Positions 8,022 to 16,539 are shown, numbered from the stretch's first letter. The stretch is DNA of 64,000 nucleotides from DASQYE01 sp036389675 (GCA_036389675.1 DASVWI010000021.1:310001-374000), one strand, 5' to 3'. A program made the numbers and translations. Notes: generated by a model not told the origin, from the sequence alone.

Positions 8022-8534
8022 ATGAAAAACAAAGTATTATTATGCGGTTTGACCGCCGCGCTGCTGGCGACCGCAGCATGCACTTCGCCCGCTCCGGGCA
8101 ACGCCAACACGACGACGAACACGACCGCCACGACGACCACCAGCAACACGGCCAACAGGGCGACGACGCCTCCGGCTTCCAACACGAGCGCCTCTCCGGC
8201 TTCCAACGCGAACTCGACGAGCAACAGCACTGCTGCCACCACGGGTGCGCAGGATTTCACTCTGGTGAATAAGACGGGCGTTGTGATTAACAAACTCTTC
8301 GTCGCGCCGCATGATTCGGATGATTGGGAGGAAGATATTCTCGGGAAAGATACGCTCGGCGACGGCGAAACTCTTGAGATCAAGTTCAACCGCAACGAGA
8401 AGGCAGCCATGTGGGACTTGAGGATCGAGGATACCAAGGGCAACGCCATCGAGTGGGAAAATCTCAACCTGCTTGAAATCTCCAAGATCACGCTCCACTA
8501 CGAAAATGGTAAGGCGACAGCCGAGACCGAATAG
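8022..8534 (+). CDS. Small lipoprotein with a C-terminal QDFTLVN-type domain
   Basis: The 170-residue protein has a hydrophobic signal ending ATAAC, which looks like a lipobox. It is followed by a Thr/Asn/Ala/Ser-rich linker of about 60 residues and a C-terminal domain starting QDFTLVNKTGVVINKLF. I do not recognise a named function. The start is ATG 8022, preceded by AGAAGG; an upstream ATG at 8001 lacks this. The next gene encodes a paralogue of the C-terminal domain without the linker. A terminator hairpin follows at 8578-8614. Expected location is the periplasmic face of a membrane. Confidence 0.75.
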   Translation: MKNKVLLCGLTAALLATAACTSPAPGNANTTTNTTATTTTSNTANRATTPPASNTSASPASNANSTSNSTAATTGAQDFTLVNKTGVVINKLFVAPHDSDDWEEDILGKDTLGDGETLEIKFNRNEKAAMWDLRIEDTKGNAIEWENLNLLEISKITLHYENGKATAETE

Positions 8535-8577
8535 CACACGGCAAAGTCGCCCCGGCGGCGACCACCAATCAATTCTT

Positions 8578-8614
8578 TGAGGGCTTGGCCCAAAAACATT
8601 TTGGGCCAAGCCTC
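8578..8614 (+). terminator. Hairpin terminator after the lipoprotein gene
   Basis: The arms GCTTGGCCCAAAA and TTTTGGGCCAAGC surround a 3-base loop, with flanking GAGG/CCTC pairing. The right half contains TTTT in the stem. It separates the two paralogous genes and shows that the longer open frame beginning at 8585 is not a real start. Confidence 0.65.
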
Positions 8615-8758
8615 AAAAGGATGTTAAAATCTGCGGCGGCGCGGGCACGAGCACGGCGTCGACAGTCTATCCACGCAGTTGTAGCACTCCTCTTGCACTG
8701 CATATTACGGCGCTTGCACCGCCATCAACCTATTAACCTGAAAGGATTCACTGCCAGA

Positions 8759-9148
8759 ATGAAATACGTTCCCCTTATCACCCTTCGCCGCGTGGCAGCG
8801 CTCGTCGCCGTCAGCGCGCTTACGATGATGCTCATGATGCCCGCAGGCCGGGCACAAGGCAAGCAGGACTTTACGCTGGTCAACCAGACGGGCGTCTCAA
8901 TCAACGAGTTGTATGTTTCCCCGCATACGACCAACGACTGGGAAGAAGACATCCTCGGGCAGGACACGCTCGCCAACGGCGACAGCGTCGACATCACCTT
9001 CAGCCGCACGGAGCGCGCCGCCAAGTGGGACTTGAAAGTCGTTGACAAGGAAGGCAACAGCATTGAGTGGGAAAATCTCAACCTGCTGGAAATCTCCAAG
9101 CTCACGCTCCACTACAAAAACGGCAAAGCCTGGGCCGACGTGGAATAA
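8759..9148 (+). CDS. Small secreted protein, paralogue of the preceding lipoprotein domain
   Basis: The 129-residue protein has a clean signal peptide (MKYVPLITLRRVAALVAVSA through AGRAQG). Its mature domain begins QDFTLVNQTGVSINELYVS. It matches the C-terminal domain of the upstream lipoprotein over its full length, including DWEEDILG and the closing EWENLNLLEISK and LTLHY. The start at ATG 8759 has AAAGGA upstream. The upstream copy is anchored by lipid, whereas this one is released. The function of the domain is unknown to me. A strong hairpin terminator follows. Confidence 0.8.
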   Translation: MKYVPLITLRRVAALVAVSALTMMLMMPAGRAQGKQDFTLVNQTGVSINELYVSPHTTNDWEEDILGQDTLANGDSVDITFSRTERAAKWDLKVVDKEGNSIEWENLNLLEISKLTLHYKNGKAWADVE

Positions 9149-9191
9149 GAAGGGCACAAACCGCTTTGCAGGCTCCCGACGCCTGCAAAAA

Positions 9192-9240
9192 GAGAGCGGC
9201 GGGAGAGACCTTTAGGTCTCTCCCGCCGCTCTCCTGCTTT
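9192..9240. terminator. Strong hairpin terminator, 19-bp perfect stem
   Basis: GAGAGCGGCGGGAGAGACC and its exact complement are separated by TTTA and followed by CTGCTTTT. It lies between the convergent secreted-protein and SPFH genes and could serve both directions (AAAA upstream of the stem gives a T-run on the other strand). Confidence 0.8.
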
Positions 9241-9275
9241 TGTTCTCAAAGGTGAATCGCCCGCGGGGGCGCGCG

Positions 9276-10340
9276 TCAGGTCGGGAGTTGACGCGGGCGC
9301 GGCGGCGGTGGCGGCGTGTCGTCCCTCTCCGAACGTTTCTCGCCGGTCTCGGCAAACATCTCCTTGACAGCGCCGATGCTGGACAACATGCCGGAAGTCT
9401 CGACAGGCATGAAGATCACCTTGGAGTTGTTGCCCCGCGTCATGTCGCGCAGGCTTTCTATGTAGCGGGCCGTGATCAGGTATTGCGCCGGGTTGCCGTG
9501 GCCCTGCATGGCCTGAGCGATGCGCGCGATGGCTTCGGATTCGGCTGCCGCCGCGCGCAGGCGTGCCTGAGCCGCGCCGTCCGCCTGTAGGATGGCCGAT
9601 TCCTTCTCACCCTCTGAGCGTGTCACGGCGGCCTGCTTCTCACCTTCCGCGCGTGTGATGGCGGCCTGCTTTTCGCCCTCCGCCTGAAGAACCAGCGCGC
9701 GTCGGTTGCGCTCTGCCGTCATCTGCTTCTCCATCGTCAGGCGCACGTCTTCCGGCGGGTTGATGTTCTTCACGTCCACGCGCGTCACCTTCACACCCCA
9801 CTTGTCGGTCGCCTCATCCAGAATCAGGCGCAGCTTGGCGTTGATCTGATCGCGCGAAGAGAGCGTGTGATCCAAATCCATATCGCCCATCACGGCGCGC
9901 ATACCCGTGATCGTCAACTGCACGATGCCGCCGACCAGATCGGCCACTTCGTAGACGGCCTTGATGGGGTCTGTGATCTGCCAGTAGACGACGGAGTCAA
10001 CGTGAATCGTCACGTTGTCGCGCGTGATAACGGGCTGCGGCGGGAGGTCTATGAAAAGCTCGCGCAGATCTATCGTCGAGAGGCCGGGCCGCGTGTTCGT
10101 CCAGTAGACGCCGCGCGGCTTGTCGAAAAAGGGCCAGATGATATTGAGGCCGCCGCTCGCCACACGGCTGAAGCGGCCCAGTCGCTCGATCAGCATGACG
10201 GACGACTGCGGCACGATCTTGATGGTCTTGACGGCAACGACCAGCATCGAAATGGCTATGAAGACGAAGAAGAAGAAGATAAATGCGGCTCCGACTTCGG
10301 CCTGAAAGAAGAGAAGCGACAGGGGTGCGGGCATCATCAT
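9276..10340 (-). CDS. SPFH/band 7 protein (paraslipin/QmcA type)
   Basis: The 354-residue protein has one N-terminal transmembrane helix (about residues 12-36). The SPFH core follows, with VPQSSVMLIERLGRFSRV and DNVTIHVDSVVYWQITDP. A long Ala/Glu-rich coiled coil contains repeated AEGEKQAAITRAEGEKQAA units, then comes a conserved ARYIESLRDM segment and a Pro-rich tail. Such proteins oligomerise at the membrane, mark lipid microdomains and modulate proteases. The usual NfeD partner gene is not next to it. Three consecutive ATG codons sit 3, 6 and 9 bases after GGAGGTTC; any could be the start. It is transcribed in the same direction as the upstream amidase gene. Confidence 0.88.
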   Translation of the reverse strand: MMMPAPLSLLFFQAEVGAAFIFFFFVFIAISMLVVAVKTIKIVPQSSVMLIERLGRFSRVASGGLNIIWPFFDKPRGVYWTNTRPGLSTIDLRELFIDLPPQPVITRDNVTIHVDSVVYWQITDPIKAVYEVADLVGGIVQLTITGMRAVMGDMDLDHTLSSRDQINAKLRLILDEATDKWGVKVTRVDVKNINPPEDVRLTMEKQMTAERNRRALVLQAEGEKQAAITRAEGEKQAAVTRSEGEKESAILQADGAAQARLRAAAAESEAIARIAQAMQGHGNPAQYLITARYIESLRDMTRGNNSKVIFMPVETSGMLSSIGAVKEMFAETGEKRSERDDTPPPPPRPRQLPT

Positions 10341-10416
10341 GAACCTCCGAAATCAGGGGATGAGAGGCGGGCCGCTTCGGGCGCGCCTCTTCGATCAGAA
10401 CGTAGTGTAGCCCGAA

Positions 10417-11868
10417 CTATAACGGATTGTGGCCCGCGGGCGAAAGGGCGACGGGCGGCATACGCCAGCCGCCCAAGGCTTCTTCGACAACAAAAGCTGC
10501 GGCCAGCACAGCTTCTTCCTGAAAGGGCCGCCCGATGATCTGCACGCCTATGGGCAAGCCCTCGGGTGATCGTCCCGCCGGGACGGAGACGGCGGGCAGA
10601 CCGTAGACGTTAAAAGTCTGCGAGTAGCCGAAGGCGCGAAAGATGCCGAGCGTTTGACCGTCAATCTCAAGGCGACGCGCGCCGTGCGCAAACGCATGGC
10701 TTGCGCCGACGGGCGCGACGATGAGCGGCGTCTCCGTCATCCATTCGACCAGTCGGGCACGCAGGCCGTCTCGCTCCGCCCAGGCGTTAACAAAATCGTC
10801 CATCGCGGGTTGAGGCCCGACCGTTAGCGAGCCCAGCATAAAGCGCGCGAAATCGCCCGCCTCCTCTTCGCGCCCGCCGTACATCTCAAGCAAGTGGCCC
10901 CGGATGGCCCGCGAAAAGAGCGCCAGCCAGAGATGTGGCCCGCGACTGATGCCCGGCGGTAAGCGTTCGGTCGCCAACAGCCCGGCCTCTTCAAGAGCGC
11001 TGACGGCTGCGCGCACAGCCCTGCGCGTGCCGTCCGACACGGGCGAAACATCGTCGTCCGTATACCACGCGACCCGACAGCCTTGAAGGCTCAGACGGGC
11101 GTGGGGGCTCCCGTTGCCGGCAATCGGCGCGGAGACGGATTCCGCCGCATTGTAGCCCGCGATCACACTTAAAATGAGCGAGAGGTCTTCGACGGAGCGC
11201 GCCATTGGCCCAATGGTCGCGCCGAGCGAGTAAGGCCCGGTCGAGGGAGGGACATGGCCCGCGCAGGGGACGCGCCCCGTCGTGGGTTTCAATCCGCTGA
11301 TGCCACAGAAGTGTGCCGGTATGCGAATCGAGCCGGAGAGGTCGCTGCCAAGCCCCGCCGCACAGAGGCAACTGCTGATCGCCGCCGCCTCGCCGCCGCT
11401 CGACCCGCCAGCCGTCAGGCGCAGGTCATGCGGGTTGTTCGTGTGCCCGAACAAGGGATTATCCGATTCATAAGTCAAAGCCATCTCCGACACGTTCGTC
11501 TTGCCGAGCAGGATAGCGCCAGCCGCCCTGAGCCGCGCCACCGCCGGAGCATCTTCGGCAGGGACATAATTGGCGCGCACCCTTGAGCCGCTCGTCGAGC
11601 GCACGCCCCCTGTGTCAATCGTATCCTTGACGGTCAGCGGGACACCGTGGAGCGCGCCCGTCGCCTCGCCGCGCATGACGCGCGCTTCGGCCTCGCGCGC
11701 CCGCTCCAACACGTCAGGGGCGATGGTCACGATAGCATTCAAGCGCGGGTTCAGCGCTTCAATCCGTCGCAGGTAGCTTTCGGCCACCTCTACCGGCGAG
11801 ACTGCGCGCGCGCGAATCAGGCGAGCCAGACTCGTCGCCGAACTACTGATCAGCTCATCGCTCGTCAC
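10417..11868 (-). CDS. Amidase-signature family amidase
   Basis: The 483-residue enzyme carries the Ser-cisSer-Lys triad of the amidase signature family: Lys81 in LTVKDTI, the cis-Ser in GGSSGGE (156-157), and the nucleophile Ser180 in SDLSGSIRIP. It resembles GatA, but gatB and gatC are not nearby, so a stand-alone amidase is more likely than the tRNA amidotransferase subunit. The GTG start at 11868 and the first codons (GTGACGAGCGATGAG) are part of a heptad repeat that also encodes the last residues of LysR in another frame, giving a 14-bp overlap. Substrate unknown. Confidence 0.87.
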   Translation of the reverse strand: MTSDELISSSATSLARLIRARAVSPVEVAESYLRRIEALNPRLNAIVTIAPDVLERAREAEARVMRGEATGALHGVPLTVKDTIDTGGVRSTSGSRVRANYVPAEDAPAVARLRAAGAILLGKTNVSEMALTYESDNPLFGHTNNPHDLRLTAGGSSGGEAAAISSCLCAAGLGSDLSGSIRIPAHFCGISGLKPTTGRVPCAGHVPPSTGPYSLGATIGPMARSVEDLSLILSVIAGYNAAESVSAPIAGNGSPHARLSLQGCRVAWYTDDDVSPVSDGTRRAVRAAVSALEEAGLLATERLPPGISRGPHLWLALFSRAIRGHLLEMYGGREEEAGDFARFMLGSLTVGPQPAMDDFVNAWAERDGLRARLVEWMTETPLIVAPVGASHAFAHGARRLEIDGQTLGIFRAFGYSQTFNVYGLPAVSVPAGRSPEGLPIGVQIIGRPFQEEAVLAAAFVVEEALGGWRMPPVALSPAGHNPL

Positions 11869-11890
11869 TCGTCACCTGTCCCCTGTCATT
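11854..11890. repeat. Single-arm heptad repeat at the lysR-amidase overlap
   Basis: On the minus strand the units are AATGACA, GGGGACA, GGTGACG, AGTGACG and AGCGATG, a regular 7-base series with no inverted partner. It encodes the last residues and stop of the LysR protein and supplies the GTG start of the amidase. Confidence 0.65.
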
Positions 11891-12769
11891 GTTTTTAAGC
11901 AACTCGATAAATTTGCGCGCGGCAGCGCCGAGCGTGCGGTCGCTCCGGTGAATGACGCCGACGGTTCGCGTCCACTCCGGCCCGGCGAGGGCGACGACGG
12001 CCAACTGCCCGCTGCGCTGCTCGTCAAGCACGCTGGCGCGCGGCACAAGGCCGAGACCGAAACCGACCTCGACGGCGCGCTTGATCGTCTCGATATTATC
12101 AAACTCGGCGACGCGGCGAACCGTCACGCCGTGCGATTTCAGTATGCGGTCTGTGGCGCGCCGCGTAGGAATGTCGCGCTCAAACAGCACGAAGTCCTGA
12201 CCCTGTAGCTCAGCCGGTCTGATCTTTCGCCGCTGGGCCAACGGGTGCGAAGGCGGACAGATGAGCACCAGACGGTCGCCGGGCAAAGGCACGACGGTCA
12301 GCCCGCGTCGCTTCTCAGGGTAAGCGACGACGCCCAGCTCGACCGCGCCGCCGAGCACGTCGCGCACGATACGCGTCGTGCGGCTGTATTCGAGATCGAT
12401 CTTGGCCGACGGGTAGAGCGCCATGAAACGGCGCACGGCCTGCGGCAGCTCGTGCAGGCCGATGCTATAGACAGTCGCCACGCGCACCTTTCCGCTGATC
12501 GTGCCGTCCAGAGCGCGCAGGCGTTCCTGCAACTGCGCGTAGGCCACAAGCACATTGCGGCTCTCCTCATAGAAGGCTTCACCGGTATCCGTCAGACGAA
12601 CCTCGCGCCGTCCGCGCACACGCTCAAGCAGCCGTCGCTTGAACTTCTCTTCGAGGCCGCGCACCTGCTGGCTGACCGCCGACTGCGTGACGAAGTTTCG
12701 CTCCGCCGCCTGCGAAAAGCTGCGCGTCTCGACCAGATCACAGAAGATTTTCAGAGTCTCGATTTGCAT
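11855..12769 (-). CDS. LysR-type transcriptional regulator
   Basis: The ~304-residue protein has an N-terminal winged helix-turn-helix (MQIETLKIFCDLVETRSFSQ, then NFVTQSAVSQQVRGLEEKF). A linker helix and a periplasmic-binding-protein-like effector domain from about residue 90 follow (GKVRVATVYSIGLHELPQAV). The frame is open up to 12844, but the extra 25 residues come from a 72-bp palindromic repeat, so ATG 12769 is the sensible start. The last residues (NDRGQVTSDER) are encoded by a heptad repeat. It may control the overlapping amidase, the divergent Coq4-like gene, or both. The ligand is unknown. Confidence 0.9.
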   Translation of the reverse strand: MQIETLKIFCDLVETRSFSQAAERNFVTQSAVSQQVRGLEEKFKRRLLERVRGRREVRLTDTGEAFYEESRNVLVAYAQLQERLRALDGTISGKVRVATVYSIGLHELPQAVRRFMALYPSAKIDLEYSRTTRIVRDVLGGAVELGVVAYPEKRRGLTVVPLPGDRLVLICPPSHPLAQRRKIRPAELQGQDFVLFERDIPTRRATDRILKSHGVTVRRVAEFDNIETIKRAVEVGFGLGLVPRASVLDEQRSGQLAVVALAGPEWTRTVGVIHRSDRTLGAAARKFIELLKNNDRGQVTSDER

Positions 12770-12799
12770 GGAAAAGTAATCAGTAAGATGCAAAAGCAG

Positions 12800-12871
12800 G
12801 TCAGTACCGCCTGCGGTAGCGGGCGGGTGTCCAACGCTGAACACCCGCCCGCTACCGCAGGCGGTACTGAC
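12800..12871. repeat. 72-bp palindromic intergenic repeat, copy 2
   Basis: The arms 12800-12828 and 12843-12871 are perfectly complementary over 29 bases with a 14-base loop. The sequence is nearly identical to copy 1 at 1909-1980. Both copies are followed by CTG/CTGCATG-like sequence. No coding capacity of its own. Confidence 0.9.
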
Positions 12872-12910
12872 CTGTGCTTCATCCGTACACTCATTTGCAA
12901 ACCGCTCTAA

Positions 12911-12928
12911 GCGGTACTGACCTGCATG
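12911..12928. repeat. Partial end of the palindromic repeat
   Basis: GCGGTACTGACCTGCATG repeats the outer end of the 72-bp element and its flank, 40 bases beyond copy 2. It looks like a remnant or a nested insertion boundary. Confidence 0.5.
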
Positions 12929-13074
12929 ATTACATCATTACCAATTATAAGTTTAGCTGAATTGGGTACGCAACATTTTTCATTTTACCTTATAAGCTCG
13001 CGGGCATATCATTAGCCAGTAAGACTTTGTGGTAGAGAGCAGGGGGAATGACAGTTAAGGATTGAAGGCTTGAG

Positions 13075-13668
13075 ATGGCGATTTACAGCTCTGAGCTAAC
13101 GCTGCTGGATGCCCGCGCAAAATATTTCGCGCTGAATAATTTCGGCGAGGACGGCGGCTACGACGATGCGTGGGTCAGGGTCGAATACGGTTGGCTGCGC
13201 TTCTACTTTCCCAACACGCGTGCGCGCGCGGAGGTGGTCAGGTATCACGACCTGCATCATATTCTGACGGAGTACAGCACAACGATGGAGGGCGAGACGG
13301 AGATCAGCGCGTGGGAGATTGCGACGGGCTGCCCGGCGAACTACGCCGCGTGGATTTTGAACCTGCTCGGCTTCGGTTTCGGTCTTTTGATTAACCGGCG
13401 CGGTGTGTACAGGTCTTTCATGAGGGGACGCTACAGCCACAACCTGTACAAGCACCCCTTTGACGAGCAACTGCTCTCAAGCAAGGTGGGAGAGATGCGC
13501 TGCATGCTGCGGCTGGACAGGCAGAACGTCGTGGCCTCGTCCGGCGACGCGCGTGCTTTTTTGATGTGGTCTGGCGCTGGCCTCGCCACATTGTTTGCCG
13601 TTTATGGGCTCATTTTGAGCCCGTTGATTCTGCTCGTGGCAGGACTTTTACGGTTGCTGGGCTGGTGA
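13075..13668 (+). CDS. Coq4-like protein with membrane segments
   Basis: The 197-residue protein contains H58-D59-x2-H62-x11-E74 (YHDLHHILTEYSTTMEGE). This matches the HDxxHx11E metal-ligand signature of Coq4, the ubiquinone biosynthesis scaffold/decarboxylase family. The segment ISAWEIATGCPANYAAWILNLL follows. The C-terminus (about 163-195) is strongly hydrophobic, and a second hydrophobic stretch lies near 100-112, suggesting membrane association. GAAGG precedes the ATG. No other quinone-biosynthesis gene is adjacent, so the assignment rests on the motif; a related metal-binding family is possible. Confidence 0.6.
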   Translation: MAIYSSELTLLDARAKYFALNNFGEDGGYDDAWVRVEYGWLRFYFPNTRARAEVVRYHDLHHILTEYSTTMEGETEISAWEIATGCPANYAAWILNLLGFGFGLLINRRGVYRSFMRGRYSHNLYKHPFDEQLLSSKVGEMRCMLRLDRQNVVASSGDARAFLMWSGAGLATLFAVYGLILSPLILLVAGLLRLLGW

Positions 13669-13709
13669 AAAAGAGTCTTGAGCATTGAGGCTTCGATGGG
13701 TCGTGAAGG

Positions 13710-13737
13710 TTGCTTTTCGGGCGCTGGCCGTTATAAT
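13710..13737 (+). promoter_or_regulatory. Sigma-70-type promoter of the sdh operon
   Basis: TTGCTT (13710-13715), a 16-base spacer and TATAAT (13732-13737) form a good promoter about 100 bases before sdhC. Confidence 0.55.
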
Positions 13738-13834
13738 TTCAGGCGTTCGATCCGAAATCTTGCCAACCCGAATTTTTGAAGACCGTCAGATTTGCTCTTG
13801 ACAGCCTTCGGGCGAAGGAGTGTTTTCCAAAGGT

Positions 13835-14509
13835 ATGGCTATTCGCATCAGCAGGACGTTCATCTTACGCAAGCTTCACCAGTTGTCGGGCATCGTCCCG
13901 CTCACCCTTTTTGTGTTGGAGCATTTCTACACCAACTCGAAGGCGCTCTCCGGCGCGCAGGATTTCAACAAGGCGGTCGCAGACCTCCAATCCATCCCGT
14001 ATATCCTGTTTGTGGAGATCGGCGGCATCTTTATCCCGCTCATCTATCACGCCGTCTACGGGCTGGTGATCACCTGGGAGATGCGCCCGAACAATCTCTC
14101 GTACCCGTACCCGCGCAACTGGTTCTACACGATTCAGCGCATCACGGGCATGATTCTCTTTTTCTTCATCACGTTTCACGTCCTGAACTTCCGCTTCGGG
14201 CTGATTCCCGGTCTCAACACCATCTCGGTCGCGCACGCGCCCCAGCAGGCTTTCGATATCGTTCGCGGCGAGTTTCTCAACACGTGGATTTTCGCCATCT
14301 ACGTCGTCGGCATCACGTCCACGGTCTGGCATCTGGCAAACGGCATCTGGCTCTTTATGGTTGACTGGGGCATCACGATCGGCGCGCGCGCGCAGCGCCT
14401 GACGGGCTACGCCTGCATCGCTTTCGGCGCTCTGCTGCTGGCCGTCGGCATCAACGCCGCCGCCGCGTTCATCCGCCACGGAGGCTTGTTAGGAGGGATA
14501 CTTTATTAA
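13835..14509 (+). CDS. sdhC: Succinate dehydrogenase cytochrome b subunit (SdhC, B type)
   Basis: This single ~224-residue membrane anchor has five predicted helices, as in the Bacillus/epsilon-proteobacterial type with two b hemes and no SdhD. Visible landmarks are LRKLHQLSGIVPLTLFVLEHF, IYHAVYGLVI, IQRITGMILFFFITFHVLNF and VWHLANGIWLF, with several helix-borne His residues suitable as heme ligands. The start is placed at ATG 13835; GTG 13820 overlaps the GAAGGAG ribosome binding site. Its stop shares a base with the sdhA ATG (TAATG). It links succinate oxidation to the quinone pool. Confidence 0.92.
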   Translation: MAIRISRTFILRKLHQLSGIVPLTLFVLEHFYTNSKALSGAQDFNKAVADLQSIPYILFVEIGGIFIPLIYHAVYGLVITWEMRPNNLSYPYPRNWFYTIQRITGMILFFFITFHVLNFRFGLIPGLNTISVAHAPQQAFDIVRGEFLNTWIFAIYVVGITSTVWHLANGIWLFMVDWGITIGARAQRLTGYACIAFGALLLAVGINAAAAFIRHGGLLGGILY

Positions 14510-16539
14510 TGGCTACAACGGGAACGAACGGTATCAAGATAGCCATCGTCGGCGGCGGGCTCGCGGGGTTAGCGGCGGCCATGAAGATCGCCGAGGCGGG
14601 CCACGCGGTTGACCTCTTCTCCATCGTGCCGGTCAAGCGCTCGCACTCTGTCTGCGCGCAGGGCGGCATCAACGGCGCGGTCAACACCAAAGGCGAGGGC
14701 GATTCAACCTGGGAGCATTTCGACGACACTGTCTACGGCGGAGACTTTCTGGCTAACCAGCCGCCCGCCAAGGCCATGTGCGAGATGGCCCCCGCCATCA
14801 TCTATCTCTTCGACCGCATGGGCGTTCCCTTCTCGCGCACCAAAGAAGGCTTGCTGGACTTTCGCCGCTTCGGCGGCACGAAGCATCACCGCACGGCCTT
14901 TGCCGGTGCGAGCACGGGCCAGCAGTTGCTCTACGCGCTGGACGAGCAGGTCAGGCGCTTCGAGGTCGATGGCCGCGTTCAGAAGTACGAAGGCTGGGAG
15001 ATGATGTCGCTCGTCATGGACGGGCACGGGGTCTGTCGCGGATTGGTCGCGATGAACTTGCAGACGCTGGAGCTGAAAGCCTTCAAGGCCGACGCGGTGA
15101 TCATGGCGACGGGCGGGCCGGGTCTGATCTTCGGCAAGTCCACGAACTCTATGGTCTGCACGGGGAGTGCCGTCTCGGCCTGCTACCAGCAGGGCGCGAA
15201 ATATGCTAACGGAGAGTTCATACAGGTTCACCCGACTTCGATTCCGGGCGAAGACAAGCTGCGTTTAATGTCCGAGTCGGCGCGCGGTGAGGGCGGGCGC
15301 GTCTGGGTTCCGCGCTCACCCGGCGATACGCGCTCTCCGTCTTCCATCCCCGAGAGCGAAAGATGGTATTTCCTCGAAGAGAAGTATCCGGCTTACGGCA
15401 ATCTAGTTCCGCGCGACATAGCGACGCGCGAAATCTTTCAGGTCTGCCTTGAAGGCCGTGGCATCAATGCAGAGAATCAGGTCTATCTAGACCTCTCGCA
15501 CATCCCGGCTGAAACTCTGGATCGCAAGCTCGGCGCTATTCTTGAAATCTACGAGATGTTCGTCGGCGACGACCCGCGCCACGTGCCTATGCGTATCTTT
15601 CCCGGCGTCCATTATTCGATGGGCGGCCTGTGGGTTGACTTCGACCAGCGCACGAACATTCCGGGCCTGCTGGCGGCTGGCGAGTGCGACTACTCGATTC
15701 ACGGCGCGAACCGTCTCGGGGCAAACTCTCTGGTCAGCTGCGTCTACGGCGGCTTCATCGCCGCGCCCGCCGCCATAGAGTTCGCCAAAAACGTCGAGCG
15801 CAACGGCGATGCGGACAGTTCCCTGATCTACGAGCAGGAGTTGAAGCGGCAGGAGGAGATCAACGACCGCCTCATCAAACAATCGGGCACGGAGAATCAG
15901 TACAAGCTGCACGAAGAGATGGGCAAGTGGATGACCGACAACGTGACGGTCGTGCGCTACAACGACAAGTTGCAGGCGACCGACAACCACCTGCTCGAAC
16001 TGCTTGACCGCTACCAGCGCATCTCCATCAACGACTCTAACCTGTGGGCGACGATGGCGCTGCCGCACGCGCGCCACCTCAAGAACATGCTTGAGCTGGC
16101 GCGGGTCATTACGCTCGGCGCTCTCAATCGCAACGAATCGCGTGGCGCTCACTACAAGCCGGATTTTCCAAACCGCGACGACGAGAATTTCTTAAAGACG
16201 ACCATCGCCGAGTATTCGGGCGAAGGCCCAGTCATCTCTTACGAGCCGGTTGACATCTCTCTCATCGTCCCGCGCAAGCGCGATTACAGTAAAGGCAAAC
16301 AGGAGAAGCAGACGGCTGCCGCCAGCGCCTCGTCAACCGCCGGGAGCCTGCCCGCTAAAGAAGGCGCGCCGCAAGTTCCCAGTGAGGGCTGGGAGCAGAA
16401 GCCCAGAGACCTGACCGGCCCAGCCGTCTGGAGTCAGAACAAAGAGGAAGTCCGCGATGTCAATCACGGCGAGGCAGAGACGCGCCGCGAGCAGGACAAA
16501 TCAATCGAGGACGCAGGGGGGAAATCCGACAAGCTATGA
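14509..16539 (+). CDS. sdhA: Succinate dehydrogenase flavoprotein subunit
   Basis: The 676-residue FAD subunit starts with the dinucleotide-binding IAIVGGGLAGLAAAMKIAEAG. The FAD-attachment region RSHSVCAQGGINGAVN has the His that is covalently linked to FAD in the family. Active-site segments EFIQVHPTSIPG and PVRGGIHYSMGG-like (PGVHYSMGGLWV) are present. After about residue 605 the protein has a low-complexity, charged tail of some 70 residues (Lys/Glu/Ala/Ser rich) not found in most homologues. It is translationally coupled to both neighbours: TAATG with sdhC and ATGA with sdhB. Confidence 0.95.
   Translation: MATTGTNGIKIAIVGGGLAGLAAAMKIAEAGHAVDLFSIVPVKRSHSVCAQGGINGAVNTKGEGDSTWEHFDDTVYGGDFLANQPPAKAMCEMAPAIIYLFDRMGVPFSRTKEGLLDFRRFGGTKHHRTAFAGASTGQQLLYALDEQVRRFEVDGRVQKYEGWEMMSLVMDGHGVCRGLVAMNLQTLELKAFKADAVIMATGGPGLIFGKSTNSMVCTGSAVSACYQQGAKYANGEFIQVHPTSIPGEDKLRLMSESARGEGGRVWVPRSPGDTRSPSSIPESERWYFLEEKYPAYGNLVPRDIATREIFQVCLEGRGINAENQVYLDLSHIPAETLDRKLGAILEIYEMFVGDDPRHVPMRIFPGVHYSMGGLWVDFDQRTNIPGLLAAGECDYSIHGANRLGANSLVSCVYGGFIAAPAAIEFAKNVERNGDADSSLIYEQELKRQEEINDRLIKQSGTENQYKLHEEMGKWMTDNVTVVRYNDKLQATDNHLLELLDRYQRISINDSNLWATMALPHARHLKNMLELARVITLGALNRNESRGAHYKPDFPNRDDENFLKTTIAEYSGEGPVISYEPVDISLIVPRKRDYSKGKQEKQTAAASASSTAGSLPAKEGAPQVPSEGWEQKPRDLTGPAVWSQNKEEVRDVNHGEAETRREQDKSIEDAGGKSDKL

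Larger units (their letters stand above)
12770..13074. other. Intergenic region between lysR and the Coq4-like gene
   Basis: This 305-bp divergent region holds the second 72-bp palindrome (12800-12871), a partial third copy of its end (12911-12928), and an AT-rich stretch (about 12935-13000). The AT-rich stretch is the likely site of promoters and LysR binding. No gene is visible. Confidence 0.6.

Noticed and set aside
10417..11868. GatA subunit of the tRNA amidotransferase
   Set aside because: gatB and gatC are absent from the neighbourhood, and the gene overlaps a LysR regulator instead.
12245..12910. Plus-strand open frame opposite lysR
   Set aside because: Antisense to a clear LysR gene and reads through the palindromic repeat; no protein features.
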